Assembly (NCBI GenBank): GCA_016190375.1
Contig: JACPQR010000082.1
Coordinates: forward strand, 1-64,000
Direction: 5' to 3'
Length of the DNA stretch: 64,000 nt
From: Deltaproteobacteria bacterium
GTDB taxonomy: Bacteria > Myxococcota_A > Polyangia > JACPQR01
The position numbers and the translations under genes are program-made. Of this stretch, positions 32,261-41,186 are shown in pieces (the first letter of the stretch is position 1; each line of letters begins with the position of its first letter). A model generated the notes under the pieces. That model was not told the DNA's origin. It did not search any database and saw only the letters and a program-made list of their open reading frames with translations.

Positions 32261-32298
32261 AGGCGTCCCCAGCGGGATTCGAACCATTACTGACACAG
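32261..32298. repeat. Cassette-boundary repeat R3 (tRNA-Glu 3'-end fragment)
   Basis: The 37-bp core (32262-32298) matches R1 and R2 with at most two differences. From 32260 to 32285 it is identical over 26 bp to the tRNA-Glu gene (37674-37699), including the complete T-loop GTTCGAATC, so this copy reaches deeper into the tRNA. Right of the core the sequence differs from R1 and R2. Confidence 0.75.
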
Positions 32299-32336
32299 GT
32301 CCGGTTGGCGGCGTGATCGCCCAGCACACGACCACC

Positions 32337-32822
32337 TCAGCGATCGAGTCTTGTCGCGACCACATCGAATTCGCACCCGCACTTCGTCGAGCTGCCGGCG
32401 CCCGAGAGTGACCCGTCGCCGAGCAATTGCAAGGTCATCTCGATGGTGTAGGCCGTGTCTTCCCCTGGATCCGTGAACTCGTACTCGAGCGAGATCTCGG
32501 ATCCCTCCACGCCCCCCTCGATACCGGCGCCGTCGCAGCTCAGCTCCGCCTCGCAGCTCTCGCCCTCGCACGAGCATAGGTTCCCAGCCAGGCTGTCCCC
32601 GGTCTGCCGCAGCTCGAAATGAGTTATTTCGGCGTCGTCATCGCCGGGAACGGTCGCCTCAGCCCGCCAGACGCCGGCAACGTCAACCACATCGGCGCCG
32701 TCGCCCGCGCCCTCGCCGCACGACGCTACGACGAGGCAACACACGACGAGCATCGGCCTTCTCGCGACCGATCGGGAAGTCGAAGGTCGCAGCGCTAGCA
32801 CATCCGGTCTCTTCCATTGCAT
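32337..32822 (-). CDS. Small lipoprotein, unknown function
   Basis: 161 aa from the ATG at 32822. The signal has ARRP followed by LVVCCLVVASC, a lipobox. The mature part contains a lipocalin-like sequence of short beta strands (GVWRAEATVPGDD, THFELRQTGDSLAGNLC, LSGAGSSTKCGCEF), as found in small beta-barrel lipoproteins. A later ATG (32753) would still give a lipobox. It starts 5 bp after the stop of the preceding lipoprotein gene, so three lipoprotein genes form one operon. Confidence 0.72.
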   Translation of the reverse strand: MQWKRPDVLALRPSTSRSVARRPMLVVCCLVVASCGEGAGDGADVVDVAGVWRAEATVPGDDDAEITHFELRQTGDSLAGNLCSCEGESCEAELSCDGAGIEGGVEGSEISLEYEFTDPGEDTAYTIEMTLQLLGDGSLSGAGSSTKCGCEFDVVATRLDR

Positions 32823-32827
32823 TCGAG

Positions 32828-33628
32828 TCACTCGATTTCGACGACGACGTCGATACTGCGCTCGCAGTTCGTGATGAAGGCGTCGATGGAGTCCGATCCA
32901 GGGCCCAAACCCACTGGCACCGTGATCGGGGACGAGTCGAAGAACACCTCCTCGGCCCCGTTCTCCGGGAACAGCCCGCTCCAGACGCGCGCGTAACCGG
33001 CCTCGGCGTTCGCCGATAGGACGACATCGGTGTGCAGCACGCCATCGGTCGGGTCGCCGTCCGTGTCGTCCTCGGGCCCCAGGACCTGGCCAACCGCCGG
33101 CGACGCGATTTCGAGCGCCACGGCGTCGCAGTCCAGCATCGGCTCGGCGGTGAACTCCACGAAGCAATATGCCCCGCCCGCTCGCGCTTCGAGCCGCAAG
33201 TCGGTCTTGATCTCGATGTCGAGATCGATGACCGCAGATGCGCCCGTCGGGTACCCCCAGAAACCGCCCACGTCCCCATTCACTTCGATACGACCTTGGC
33301 TGACGGCCACGCTTTGAGCGGAGGTGGTCTCTGCAGAGAAGAGCAAGAGCTCTTCGTCATCCACGCCGTCGGTCTCGACGTACAGAGCCAGCGCCAGCCC
33401 TGGCTCCACGTCGTTCCGGTCGAGGCTCCACGGATGTGGGTTCCAGATCTCCGTACGCTGAAATGAGTCCTGGAGGTCTTCCCAAATCCAGCATTCCGGC
33501 TCGGAGCAACCTGCGCCCGCAACGATTCCTACCGCCGCCGCAACCATTCGCCACGGGCCGACCAAGGCCTTCGTCCGCTCATCGAGTACGGAACCTACTC
33601 GACCGGTCGTGCTGGTTTGCGAGGTCAC
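32828..33628 (-). CDS. Lipoprotein of unknown function
   Basis: 266 aa. After about 27 residues MVAAAVGIVAGAGC provides a hydrophobic signal and lipobox; the ATG at 33628 overlaps the upstream stop (ATGA), but the Met at residue 28 may be the functional start. The mature part is beta-rich and acidic (GRIEVNGDVGGFWGYP, AVIDLDIEIKTDLRL, EDDTDGDPTDG). No known domain was recognised. Confidence 0.68.
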   Translation of the reverse strand: MTSQTSTTGRVGSVLDERTKALVGPWRMVAAAVGIVAGAGCSEPECWIWEDLQDSFQRTEIWNPHPWSLDRNDVEPGLALALYVETDGVDDEELLLFSAETTSAQSVAVSQGRIEVNGDVGGFWGYPTGASAVIDLDIEIKTDLRLEARAGGAYCFVEFTAEPMLDCDAVALEIASPAVGQVLGPEDDTDGDPTDGVLHTDVVLSANAEAGYARVWSGLFPENGAEEVFFDSSPITVPVGLGPGSDSIDAFITNCERSIDVVVEIE

Positions 33629-36600
33629 GGCTGTTCCTCGTTACGCACGGTAACGTCGAAGTCCGCCGAATCACCGCCGCCAATGCCGGAGTTCTCCAGG
33701 TGAATGTCGGTGCCAGCCGATTCCCCTGGCAAGACGTCGTGAAACTCGAAGGTTGTCGAGTCCTCCTGGTCGTCCGTGTCGCAGTCTGTGCCCTCGTACA
33801 GCCTCGCCTCTCCTTCGACCCGAACGGACTGGTCGGCCAAACCCAATACGGTGGCTTCTGCCGGCAGCAGCGTCACACGGACCTCGATCTCGAGCCTGAC
33901 CTCGTCCACGCAGACGCTGATCGTGGTGGTGTCGGTTTCTCGGTCGGGATCGAGAGAGAGGAACGCCACGCGCTCGAAGTCCTTCACGTCGTTTGGCGAG
34001 AGATCGTCGTGGTCGACCAGCCTTCCCTCGACTTCTACGGCGACCAGGCGGAGGTTCTCACGAGGTGGAGCGAGCTGAAGCTCGACCGACGTCGTTTCGT
34101 CCGCGACGACCTCGACCTCGACGCCGAGGTGCTCCTCGCCATCTACCTCGCTCCTGACCTCGTACAGGACGCCGCCGATGAAGCGCGTGGCGGTCACGAC
34201 CTGGGCGCCCGCGACCACCGCCTCGATGCTGAAACGTCCGTCGGCACCCGTCCGCACCGGGCCGCGCGCCGAGCCCAGGATCTCCACGAGGGCGCACGGA
34301 TCGCAGTCGCCGGCATCGGGGTCGCAGGCAGGGTCGCACGAGGCTGGGTCGCCGCCGGGGTCGAGCACGACACCGCTGAGGGTTCCGGTGCCCTCGGCCG
34401 GCTGTAGGAAAAAAAGCGGACGGTAGACGGCTGGCCGATAGATCATCCGCTCCGTGTAGCCGCCGTAAGGGTCCCAGAACAGGAAGTCGTCGGGGCTGAC
34501 GGTCAGACCATCGCCGGGTTGGCAGAGGCGCTCGTCGTCGAAGGCGCAGTCGTGCCACGTCTCGTAGTCCTTCGCGTCCTCGGAGCAGAAGTCGAACGCC
34601 AGGCAGTTGACGAACTGGTTGCCTATGTCGTCGGCGGCATCCGTGGTGAACTCACCGAACCAGCCGGCCTCGGCGTAGATGGCGTTGTAGATTTCGTTAT
34701 GGAGGACCTCGGATGCAGCCGCCCGCTCCGCCCGATCGTACCGGTAGAGCCCGTCCACCGAGAGAGGCTCTTCCAGAATGGCGAAGAGCCACGGATCCGG
34801 CGGAACGAACGCGCACTGGCTGATCCGTCCAGCCGGAATCACGACCTCTGCGCCGTTCGCAACGTCCTCCGGCTCGAGTTCATCTCCTTCCAGCTCTACA
34901 CCGCTTGCCTCGAAGAGGCTCCAGATGTAGGTCGACGAGACGGTCGCGGGGTTGGCCGGATCGTCGTCACCCACGAGTGGCCCATCGAGCTCGGCTCGGG
35001 TCGCGATGTCACCGCAGGAGTAGCCGTACCAGCGGTAGTGGCCTCCGAGCGCAGAGTCGGCCGCTGCGTCGGCGACCATGTTCAGCGCCGGTTGCCGGGC
35101 CTCCTCGGTGCCGGGAACGGGACGGAGGACGACTGGCTCGACGATCTCGCCATCGCTCCCGCACTGTACGGGATCCGACTCGAAAGAGCCGACCTCCCAT
35201 CCCTTGCCATCCTCTTCGTTCCAGACCAACTCGCCGTTGAAGGCGCCGTTGACCTCCTGGATGATCCACCCAGGCCAGCCGTACCGGAGCGCGTCCTCGG
35301 CCTCGGCCCCCTCCCAGCCGTCGGAGCCGGATTTTTTCTGCAGACGCTCCTGGGAGATCGTCGTGTTCGCGAGTTCCGTGTAATGCTTCGTTATGATCCC
35401 CTCATGTGTGAATGCCTGAGGTGGATCGAGAGCTTGGAGCATGCTGTGCACGGGGTTGCACTCCGCGTACAGGAGAATCTCGCCTCGTCGCGCGTTCGGG
35501 ACGTAAGGTCCGGTTTCCGTCCATAGCCCGGACGCCACGCAGCTGAAGCCCTCCTCCTGCGGCTCGGACGGGTCGCACTCGTCGCCAACGGCGTCGAAGG
35601 CCGCGCGGTCTCGGACAGGAAGCTCGATCCGACCTTCGAGGGAGAGCCGGTACAGATCCTCTTCGGTGACCGCCCGACCACCGACCAGACCTCCGTCACG
35701 GACCTGGTTGAGAACCGCGAGATAAGCGGGGCTGTCGACCAAGCCCTGTAGAGCAGGGGGATCCCTCAGGGCGTAGTACACGTTCGCAAATGCCGGGATG
35801 CCGGACTCGCTCTCGCCCGACAGATGAATCCCCACGCCGCAGACGTCGCCTCCGAGGTCATCGTCGTCGAGAATCACCGCGACTTCGTCCTCCTCCCGCG
35901 CGACCAGCGTGAGCGTGAGCTCCTCGGACTGCCCAAGCTCCGGGTCGCGATCGAGGTCGCAGAACTGTCGCTCGACGCGGCGGGACGTGAACACGATCTG
36001 CTCATCCTCCAGGTTGGTGAGCGTGTAGCGGCCCAGCCAAAGGCCCCCAAATGGGACCAGCCTGTCCGGTCCTTCGGCCGGCACCTGGAGGTAGCCTCGG
36101 CGCTTGCTCCCGGCGTAGGAGCTCCAGACCGCCACGTTCTTGCGGACCTCGATGTCCGCCTCGCCTGCGCGCCGTACCGTGACGCTCGTGTCGAAGACCG
36201 TGTACAGGTCGTCGCGAGCCAGGCTGCCGAGATCGTAGGCGTGGGCCGCGTGTGGAACGGTCGTCTCTGCCTCGGCTCCATCACCGAACCGCCAGACGTA
36301 CGTCGCGCCTGCAAACGCCTCGTGATTTGCCACCTGGAAATCCACTGTCCGAGGGTGGAACCGGTTCGGCCGGACGTAGATGCGCGGGAAGACCCGATCG
36401 GCCCCGCAGTCGACCACGTCGACCGACAGCGCGAGGCTGTCCACGTGGTGCTCGATCGTGCCAGCGCGGACGAGAATCCGGCGGGGGCCCGCCTCCCCGA
36501 AGAACTGAAGACACTGCTGCGAGCCGTTCTGGCCATTGACGCTGACGAAGACCTCGTTCGGTTCACCCTCCGGATGGACGGCGGAAACGGACACGCACGC

Positions 36601-36849
36601 GGGCTCGCCTGGACAGACCTCGGTGCGGTCGAGCGTCGCGTCCACGATCATGTCGGCAGGCCCGCCAGCGCTCGGGTTTCCGCATGTGGGCAACCAGGTG
36701 ATCGCGCGCACGTCGTCGAACGGCCCGGGCACCTCGAATGTCGCCGCCGTCGAGGCCGTCAACATGTCGAAAACGACGAGCTCGATGGAGTCAGCGTGAT
36801 CCACGGGGTCGATGGCAACCAGAAGCTTGCCATCGGGCCGCATGGCCAT
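33625..36849 (-). CDS. Large secreted lipoprotein, C-terminal part after frameshift
   Basis: Downstream part of a gene that begins at 37487. In this frame the protein continues from IDLPGRAAGMAMRPDGKL through a PKD-like segment (TYVWRFGDGAEAE, about 300 residues on) and a long unique region with many Asp and Cys. A carboxypeptidase-regulatory-like domain (TGTLSGVVLDPGGD, GRFSIEAVVAGAQ) and a beta-rich tail end it. The coordinates given run from the first in-frame ATG past the frameshift (36888). Whole protein about 1287 aa if repaired. No enzyme motif was recognised; it looks like a surface protein that starts with a beta-propeller. Confidence 0.6.
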   Translation of the reverse strand: MAMRPDGKLLVAIDPVDHADSIELVVFDMLTASTAATFEVPGPFDDVRAITWLPTCGNPSAGGPADMIVDATLDRTEVCPGEPACVSVSAVHPEGEPNEVFVSVNGQNGSQQCLQFFGEAGPRRILVRAGTIEHHVDSLALSVDVVDCGADRVFPRIYVRPNRFHPRTVDFQVANHEAFAGATYVWRFGDGAEAETTVPHAAHAYDLGSLARDDLYTVFDTSVTVRRAGEADIEVRKNVAVWSSYAGSKRRGYLQVPAEGPDRLVPFGGLWLGRYTLTNLEDEQIVFTSRRVERQFCDLDRDPELGQSEELTLTLVAREEDEVAVILDDDDLGGDVCGVGIHLSGESESGIPAFANVYYALRDPPALQGLVDSPAYLAVLNQVRDGGLVGGRAVTEEDLYRLSLEGRIELPVRDRAAFDAVGDECDPSEPQEEGFSCVASGLWTETGPYVPNARRGEILLYAECNPVHSMLQALDPPQAFTHEGIITKHYTELANTTISQERLQKKSGSDGWEGAEAEDALRYGWPGWIIQEVNGAFNGELVWNEEDGKGWEVGSFESDPVQCGSDGEIVEPVVLRPVPGTEEARQPALNMVADAAADSALGGHYRWYGYSCGDIATRAELDGPLVGDDDPANPATVSSTYIWSLFEASGVELEGDELEPEDVANGAEVVIPAGRISQCAFVPPDPWLFAILEEPLSVDGLYRYDRAERAAASEVLHNEIYNAIYAEAGWFGEFTTDAADDIGNQFVNCLAFDFCSEDAKDYETWHDCAFDDERLCQPGDGLTVSPDDFLFWDPYGGYTERMIYRPAVYRPLFFLQPAEGTGTLSGVVLDPGGDPASCDPACDPDAGDCDPCALVEILGSARGPVRTGADGRFSIEAVVAGAQVVTATRFIGGVLYEVRSEVDGEEHLGVEVEVVADETTSVELQLAPPRENLRLVAVEVEGRLVDHDDLSPNDVKDFERVAFLSLDPDRETDTTTISVCVDEVRLEIEVRVTLLPAEATVLGLADQSVRVEGEARLYEGTDCDTDDQEDSTTFEFHDVLPGESAGTDIHLENSGIGGGDSADFDVTVRNEEQP

Positions 36850-37487
36850 GCCGGCGGCCCTCCCGGGAAGGTCGATCTGGAGGTTCTCACCGTCCCGGCC
36901 TCCGGGTCGACGACCCAGAGCCTCCTGTTTCGCACGCCCAGTAGCCGAGCGCCGTCGATCGTCCACGCGAGATGATCGAGTGTCACGTCGGCTTCCAAGC
37001 GCAGAGTCCCCTCGCCCGTGGAGGTGTCGATCTCGATCAGGCCCTCGGTCGACCAAGCCCAAAGCGTGGCGTCGGAAGCTCGAAACGCCAGGCCCCGCGG
37101 CTGCTCCACCCCCAAGGGCCCGACCTCCGAGTGCGCACCGGTGCGAGCGTCGATCTTGAAGAGCGTGGTTCGTGGACGCCCCTGCTGGCCCGAGACCGCG
37201 TAGAGCGCTCGGGTGACGGGATCCACAGCGATCCCCTCGAGGTCCATTCGCGTCTGCACGCCGCCGATTTCCGAGACCTCGGCCTCGCGCAGGCCCAGCG
37301 CGAAGACCTGCGTGTCGCCCCTGTTGGCTTGCCTCAGCCCGTAGATGAGGCACGAAGCCGGTGATGGCGGGGGATCCACGGCGAGAGCGCGAGAATCAGC
37401 GCTCGTCCCCGCCCCGGAGGGGCCGCATCCACTCGACGCCAGGACTGCCAAGAAACACACTCCACGCCCGCGACTCAAGCGCGCCAT
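36759..37487 (-). CDS. Large secreted lipoprotein, N-terminal part before frameshift
   Basis: The start at 37487 has GGGAGG upstream, and the signal ends VLASSGC, a lipobox. The frame encodes propeller-like repeats (GLRQANRGDTQVFALGL, GIAVDPVTRALYAVSG, LAFRASDATLWAWSTEGL, LAWTIDGARLLGVRNR). At 36888 the sense continues in the next frame (VVDPEAGTV to ENLQIDLPG), as if one G had been lost from GTGGAG. The last residues of this entry after that point are out of frame. It may be a sequencing indel or a recent mutation. Confidence 0.6.
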   Translation of the reverse strand: MARLSRGRGVCFLAVLASSGCGPSGAGTSADSRALAVDPPPSPASCLIYGLRQANRGDTQVFALGLREAEVSEIGGVQTRMDLEGIAVDPVTRALYAVSGQQGRPRTTLFKIDARTGAHSEVGPLGVEQPRGLAFRASDATLWAWSTEGLIEIDTSTGEGTLRLEADVTLDHLAWTIDGARLLGVRNRRLWVVDPEAGTVRTSRSTFPGGPPAWPCGPMASFWLPSTPWITLTPSSSSFSTC

Positions 37488-37677
37488 GTCCCTACCTCCC
37501 CGGCCCTTGTGGCGACCCCAGCCCGGTCGGATCATGCCCGATTGCCTCGGGCTGCGGCAAGGGCGCCGTCGACGCCAGGTCGCCCTTGTCGCCAGTTCCT
37601 CGCGAAGGCGGGAGCGTCCGAGCGACGGGCTCAGCGAAAGAACGCCAACGCGCTCTCGTCGCGGACATCCCCCGAGG

Positions 37678-37750
37678 CGTCCCCAGCGGGATTCGAACCC
37701 GCGTACTCGGCTTGAAGGGCCGAGGTCCTGGGCCTCTAGACGATGGGGAC
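37678..37750 (-). tRNA. tRNA-Glu (UUC)
   Basis: 73 nt forming a full cloverleaf: acceptor GTCCCCA/TGGGGAC, D-arm GTCTAGAGGCCCAGGAC, anticodon stem TCGGC/GCCGA with loop CCTTCAA (anticodon TTC) and T-arm GCGGG-TTCGAAT-CCCGC. The discriminator is G, followed by CCT, so CCA is not encoded. Position 33, nearly always U, is C here. The 3' end is the source sequence of repeats R1-R3. Confidence 0.92.
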
Positions 37751-37794
37751 CGTGAAGCCCGCGGAACATAGTCGGGGCGCGGGTGGAGGACAAG

Positions 37795-37858
37795 GCCGTC
37801 GACTGGCCGTCGACTGGCTCCTGTCGAATGGCTCCGTCGAATGGCTCTGTCGATGGCT
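37795..37858. repeat. Imperfect short tandem repeat between tRNA-Glu and bcp
   Basis: Two copies of CCGTCGACTGG followed by three copies of a TGTCGAATGGCTC-like unit (GTCGAATGGCTC, GTCGAATGGCTC, GTCGATGGCTA). The 170-bp gap 37751-37920 shows nothing else convincing. Confidence 0.5.
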
Positions 37859-37920
37859 ATCGGATGGGTGTGCCGATTGCCTGGCTTGACCATGGGGTGG
37901 GTGGGCCTTATCTGCCGGGT

Positions 37921-38448
37921 ATGAAGCTGGAAATCGGGGCCAAGGCGCCCGCGTTCAGGCTCGCTTCGACCGACGGGCGGGAGGTGGCGCTCGAGGATCT
38001 CGCGGGCAAGACCGTCGTCCTCTACTTCTACCCCAAGGACCAGACGCCCGGGTGCACGAGGGAAGCGTGCGACTTCCGGGACTCGTTTTCGCGGCTGGGC
38101 AAGTCGGGGGCCGTCGTTTACGGCGTCTCGAAGGACTCGCTCGGCTCCCACGAGAGGTTCCGGGAGAAGTACGAGCTGCCCTTCGGGCTGCTGAGCGACC
38201 CGGACAACGCGGCGGCGCGCGCGTACGGGGCGTACGGCGAGAAGGTGATGTACGGCAAGCCCGTGACGGGGACTATCCGGTCCACGTTCGTCATCGACCC
38301 GAAGGGACGGGTCGCTCGGGTGTGGTCGCCCGTCAAGGTCGAGGGCCACGTCGACGAGGTTCTCGCGTTCCTGCAGGCGAAGCGGAGCACGACGCGGAAG
38401 GCGGTCAGGGCGCCGGCGGGGAACGGCGCACGACAAGCTCGGCGCTAG
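37921..38448 (+). CDS. bcp: Thioredoxin-dependent peroxiredoxin (Bcp/PrxQ)
   Basis: 175 aa. The peroxidatic Cys45 and resolving Cys50 are in PGCTREACDF, the PrxQ/Bcp arrangement with the two Cys in the same helix. YFYPKDQTPGC, YGVSKDSLGSHERFREK and TFVIDPKGRVARVW are all conserved. It reduces hydrogen peroxide and organic peroxides in the cytoplasm. The last 20 residues (RKAVRAPAG onwards) are an extra basic tail. A longer reading from 37867 is possible but would add a non-family N-terminus. Confidence 0.92.
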   Translation: MKLEIGAKAPAFRLASTDGREVALEDLAGKTVVLYFYPKDQTPGCTREACDFRDSFSRLGKSGAVVYGVSKDSLGSHERFREKYELPFGLLSDPDNAAARAYGAYGEKVMYGKPVTGTIRSTFVIDPKGRVARVWSPVKVEGHVDEVLAFLQAKRSTTRKAVRAPAGNGARQARR

Positions 38449-38514
38449 CGTAGGCCTGGGTGGGCCTGAGGGAGACCGCGGCGCCCAGGAGACTCGTGTA
38501 GACTCGCGGCGAGG

Positions 38515-40311
38515 ATGTCAGCGAGCCGCCTCATCGCGGTCGGCGGTGGCAAGGGGGGTGTGGGCAAGAGCCTGGTCGCCGCCAACCTGGCGGTGTCGCT
38601 TGCGCAGGCCGGGGCGGAGGTCGTCATCCTGGACGCGGACCTCGGCGCGCCGAACCTGCACACGCTCTTCGGCATCTACCGCCCGGGCCGGACGGTCGAC
38701 GACTTCCTCGAGGGCCGCGTCGGGTCGCTGGCGGAGGTCGCGCTCGATACCGGCATCTCCAGGGTGCGGCTCGTGTGCGGGAGCCCGCCCGTGCTGGGCT
38801 CCGCGAATCCGACGTGGGCGCTCAGGCAGAGGCTCATCCGGCAGCTCCCGCGGCTCGGCGCCCAGGTGCTGCTCATCGACGTGGGGGCCGGCGTCGACTT
38901 CAAGGTCATCGACTTCTTCAACGCGGCGGACATCCGGCTCGTCGTCGTCACCCCGGAGATGACGTCCCTGCAAAACGCCTATGGGTTCGTCAAGATCGCC
39001 ATCTACCGGCGGCTGCAACGGGCCGTCGCTGGACATCCGGTCACGAGGAAGCTCTCGGATGCCTTCGGCGAGGGCGCGTTCCAGATCGCGAGCGGGATGG
39101 AGAAGATGTCGACCTTCCTGTCGCTCGTCGCGGACGAGGCGCCCGAGCTGATCGAGCCCTTCCGGCTGCTCCTGCGCGAGTTCAACCCGCAGATCGTCGG
39201 TAACATGATCGCGAAGCAGACCGACCTCAATCCCGTCTGGGCCATCCAGCGCATGATGAAGGAGTTCCTCGGCCTCGACGCCGAGATCTCGACGACCCTC
39301 CGTGCGAGCCCCCTTCTCCGCTCGTCCGTGAACTCGGGAAAGCCGTTCGTGCTCGACTGTGGCGGCGACCTCGATGCGATGGCCTTCGCGAAGCTCGCCC
39401 GCAAGATCCTCGAGCAGGACCTGCGGCCGATCGAGAAGATGCGAGCCTCGATCGCCGGCCTCCTCGCGTCCTCGGGCGCCTCGGCCGCCCTCGGCCTGGA
39501 CGACGTCGGGGACGCGGCCGGCGATCGAAGCGGCGAATCTGCGCCGCCGAGCAGGCGGATCTCGATTCCGATGCCTCCGCCCGACTCCCAGCGAGTGGAG
39601 GCCACGCCTGCCGCCGCGACCGAGGCCATTCACGACACGCCGATTGCGGCGGCTCACCAGGCCACGAGCCCGCCAGAAGAGAACCCCTCGCCCGAAGGCA
39701 CGCCGATCGACGATGATGCGCCTCCCCCGCCGACGGATTCTCCGTCGGCCGCGACCGAGCCTGAAGCGGCGCCTGCTCCGCTCGCGGCCGAGGTGGCGGC
39801 CGCGATCGAGCCCGTTGCCGGTGCCGGTGCGCATTGCCCGGTCGTGGCGGTCGAGACGGACGCCGAGCCCGAGCCGGCGGCTCGCGCCCCTGCGCCGATC
39901 GCAGCCCCGAGGCGAGAGGCGCTCACTCCAGCCGAAGCTGCGGGGATCTCCGCCCCGGACTTCGAGCGCGAGCACCAGAGGTTCAGTCGGGTCTCGGATC
40001 GCTTCGTCCTCAACCACCCGCTCGAGGTCGAGGTCGACGGCCACTGGTACATCGGGACGCTGATCGAGATGAACGACGCCGGGGCCCTCGTCGCCGGTAT
40101 TGGTGCGCTTGCGCGCGGTCGCGAGAACGGCGCGGTCAGGGTGATGGCGATGAGCCGTTCCGCCGCGGCGTCCGACCACGAGGCGCCGGTCGCGGTCCGG
40201 TTCGCCGCCTACGACCGGCTGACGGGCGGCACGGTCGTCCACTTCGTCGAGCCTCGAAGCGCGGAACCGCTCGTCGCGTACTTCCGGCGCCTCGCCGAGG
40301 CCGCGGAGTAG
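38515..40311 (+). CDS. MinD/ParA-family ATPase with long Pro/Ala-rich linker and PilZ-like C-terminal domain
   Basis: 598 aa. The deviant Walker A is [10 protein letters not shown] (10-19), and [17 protein letters not shown] and [18 protein letters not shown] are the other ParA/MinD motifs. The ATPase resembles the MinD/FlhG branch (about 1-310). A region of about 150 residues rich in Pro, Ala and Glu follows. The last 120 residues ([21 protein letters not shown], then [20 protein letters not shown]) look like a PilZ-type barrel, so polar positioning coupled to cyclic-di-GMP is an attractive idea. TAGACT ends 10 bp before the ATG. Confidence 0.8.
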   Translation: MSASRLIAVGGGKGGVGKSLVAANLAVSLAQAGAEVVILDADLGAPNLHTLFGIYRPGRTVDDFLEGRVGSLAEVALDTGISRVRLVCGSPPVLGSANPTWALRQRLIRQLPRLGAQVLLIDVGAGVDFKVIDFFNAADIRLVVVTPEMTSLQNAYGFVKIAIYRRLQRAVAGHPVTRKLSDAFGEGAFQIASGMEKMSTFLSLVADEAPELIEPFRLLLREFNPQIVGNMIAKQTDLNPVWAIQRMMKEFLGLDAEISTTLRASPLLRSSVNSGKPFVLDCGGDLDAMAFAKLARKILEQDLRPIEKMRASIAGLLASSGASAALGLDDVGDAAGDRSGESAPPSRRISIPMPPPDSQRVEATPAAATEAIHDTPIAAAHQATSPPEENPSPEGTPIDDDAPPPPTDSPSAATEPEAAPAPLAAEVAAAIEPVAGAGAHCPVVAVETDAEPEPAARAPAPIAAPRREALTPAEAAGISAPDFEREHQRFSRVSDRFVLNHPLEVEVDGHWYIGTLIEMNDAGALVAGIGALARGRENGAVRVMAMSRSAAASDHEAPVAVRFAAYDRLTGGTVVHFVEPRSAEPLVAYFRRLAEAAE

Positions 40312-40442
40312 GTCCACTCGTCGGAGGTGCCGCTGGTCGAGAGCCACGACGACGTGCCCCGCGGCCGAGAGCGGCCTCCTGATGAGCTCGCCGAGGAGCC
40401 TCGACTCCGAGAGGACCAGGACCCGCACGCCGGCAGCCTGAC

Positions 40443-40862
40443 TCAGCCGGCGCGACTCGGGGTCGTCCAGTCCTCCCAGCGCAGATCGGTAACGCGCTCG
40501 TAGTGCCGGACGTTGGCTGTCGCGACGACCGCGTCCAGAGCAAGGCCATGCGACGCGATTGCCACGTCGAAGTCCTCGAGGCGTTCCCCGCGCCGCTCGA
40601 GATCGGCCTTCACCGCTCCAAATCGCCGACTCACCTCGTCGGTCCACTCGGCGCGCGGCATCGCCCGAAGGAGCGCCTCGACCCTCTTCTCGAGCGCAGC
40701 GCGCCGACGTGACCGGGAGAGCCGTGCGAGGCCGTAGCGCACCTCCGCCACGACGGGCTGAGGGACCGAGACCTCACCCGGCTCCAGCGAAAGGAGCCGG
40801 CTCATCGCCTCCTCCTGCCCCCTCACGATCGCGGAGAAGACGTCGGTGTCGAGAACGTACAT
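40443..40862 (-). CDS. VapC-like PIN-domain toxin
   Basis: 139 aa. VLDTDVFSAIVRG (first Asp), VVAEVRYGLARL (Glu) and LEDFDVAIASHGLALDAVVATANVRHYERV (paired Asp) are the four acidic positions of a VapC ribonuclease, with the ending WEDW. It lies 25 bp behind the ribbon-helix-helix antitoxin gene. Upstream of its C-terminus (40312-40442) there is no gene. Confidence 0.9.
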   Translation of the reverse strand: MYVLDTDVFSAIVRGQEEAMSRLLSLEPGEVSVPQPVVAEVRYGLARLSRSRRRAALEKRVEALLRAMPRAEWTDEVSRRFGAVKADLERRGERLEDFDVAIASHGLALDAVVATANVRHYERVTDLRWEDWTTPSRAG

Positions 40863-40887
40863 CGGAGTCCTCCCTGGCGCCGCGTCG

Positions 40888-41142
40888 TCAGAGCTTCACC
40901 GGCTTCTTCCGGCTACGCCTGGCCGACCGAATCGAAGCCATCATTCGGTCGACCTCCTGGGCCAAGGGCCGGCCGACGGGCGTCGATAGCAACCGTACGA
41001 CCTCCGGCGGCCATCTGCGGGGCGGAGTCAGCTTCTCCTCCAGTGCCATGACCACCAACCGGTTGCGGCTGATTCGCATGGCCCTGGCGCGTGCATCCAC
41101 CCGCGCGAGAAGCGCTTCGGGGATATGGACCGTGGTGGGCAT
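40888..41142 (-). CDS. Ribbon-helix-helix antitoxin (VapB-like)
   Basis: 84 aa. TTVHIPEALLARVDARARAM then SRNRLVVMALEEKL is a typical ribbon-helix-helix DNA-binding domain of the CopG/Arc class. The Lys/Arg-rich tail (RSARRSRKKPVKL) probably neutralises the VapC-like toxin downstream. It is autorepressed in related systems; no clear palindrome was noticed here. Confidence 0.85.
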   Translation of the reverse strand: MPTTVHIPEALLARVDARARAMRISRNRLVVMALEEKLTPPRRWPPEVVRLLSTPVGRPLAQEVDRMMASIRSARRSRKKPVKL

Positions 41143-41186
41143 GCGGTGAATATATCCGAATACATGTCATCGTCAACGCGGTCCGG

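Noticed and set aside
30680..32298. Integron attC sites
   Set aside because: The repeats have no GTTRRRY/RYYYAAC core sites or long imperfect hairpin and no integron integrase is present; the tRNA match explains them better.
30680..32298. CRISPR array
   Set aside because: Only three repeats spaced about 740-840 bp, with genes between; spacers are far too long and no cas genes are near.
40312..40442. Possible receiver-domain fragment on the minus strand (VRVLVLSESRLLGELIRR)
   Set aside because: Only about 30 residues look receiver-like, no start or remaining domain follows, and it runs into the ParA-like gene.
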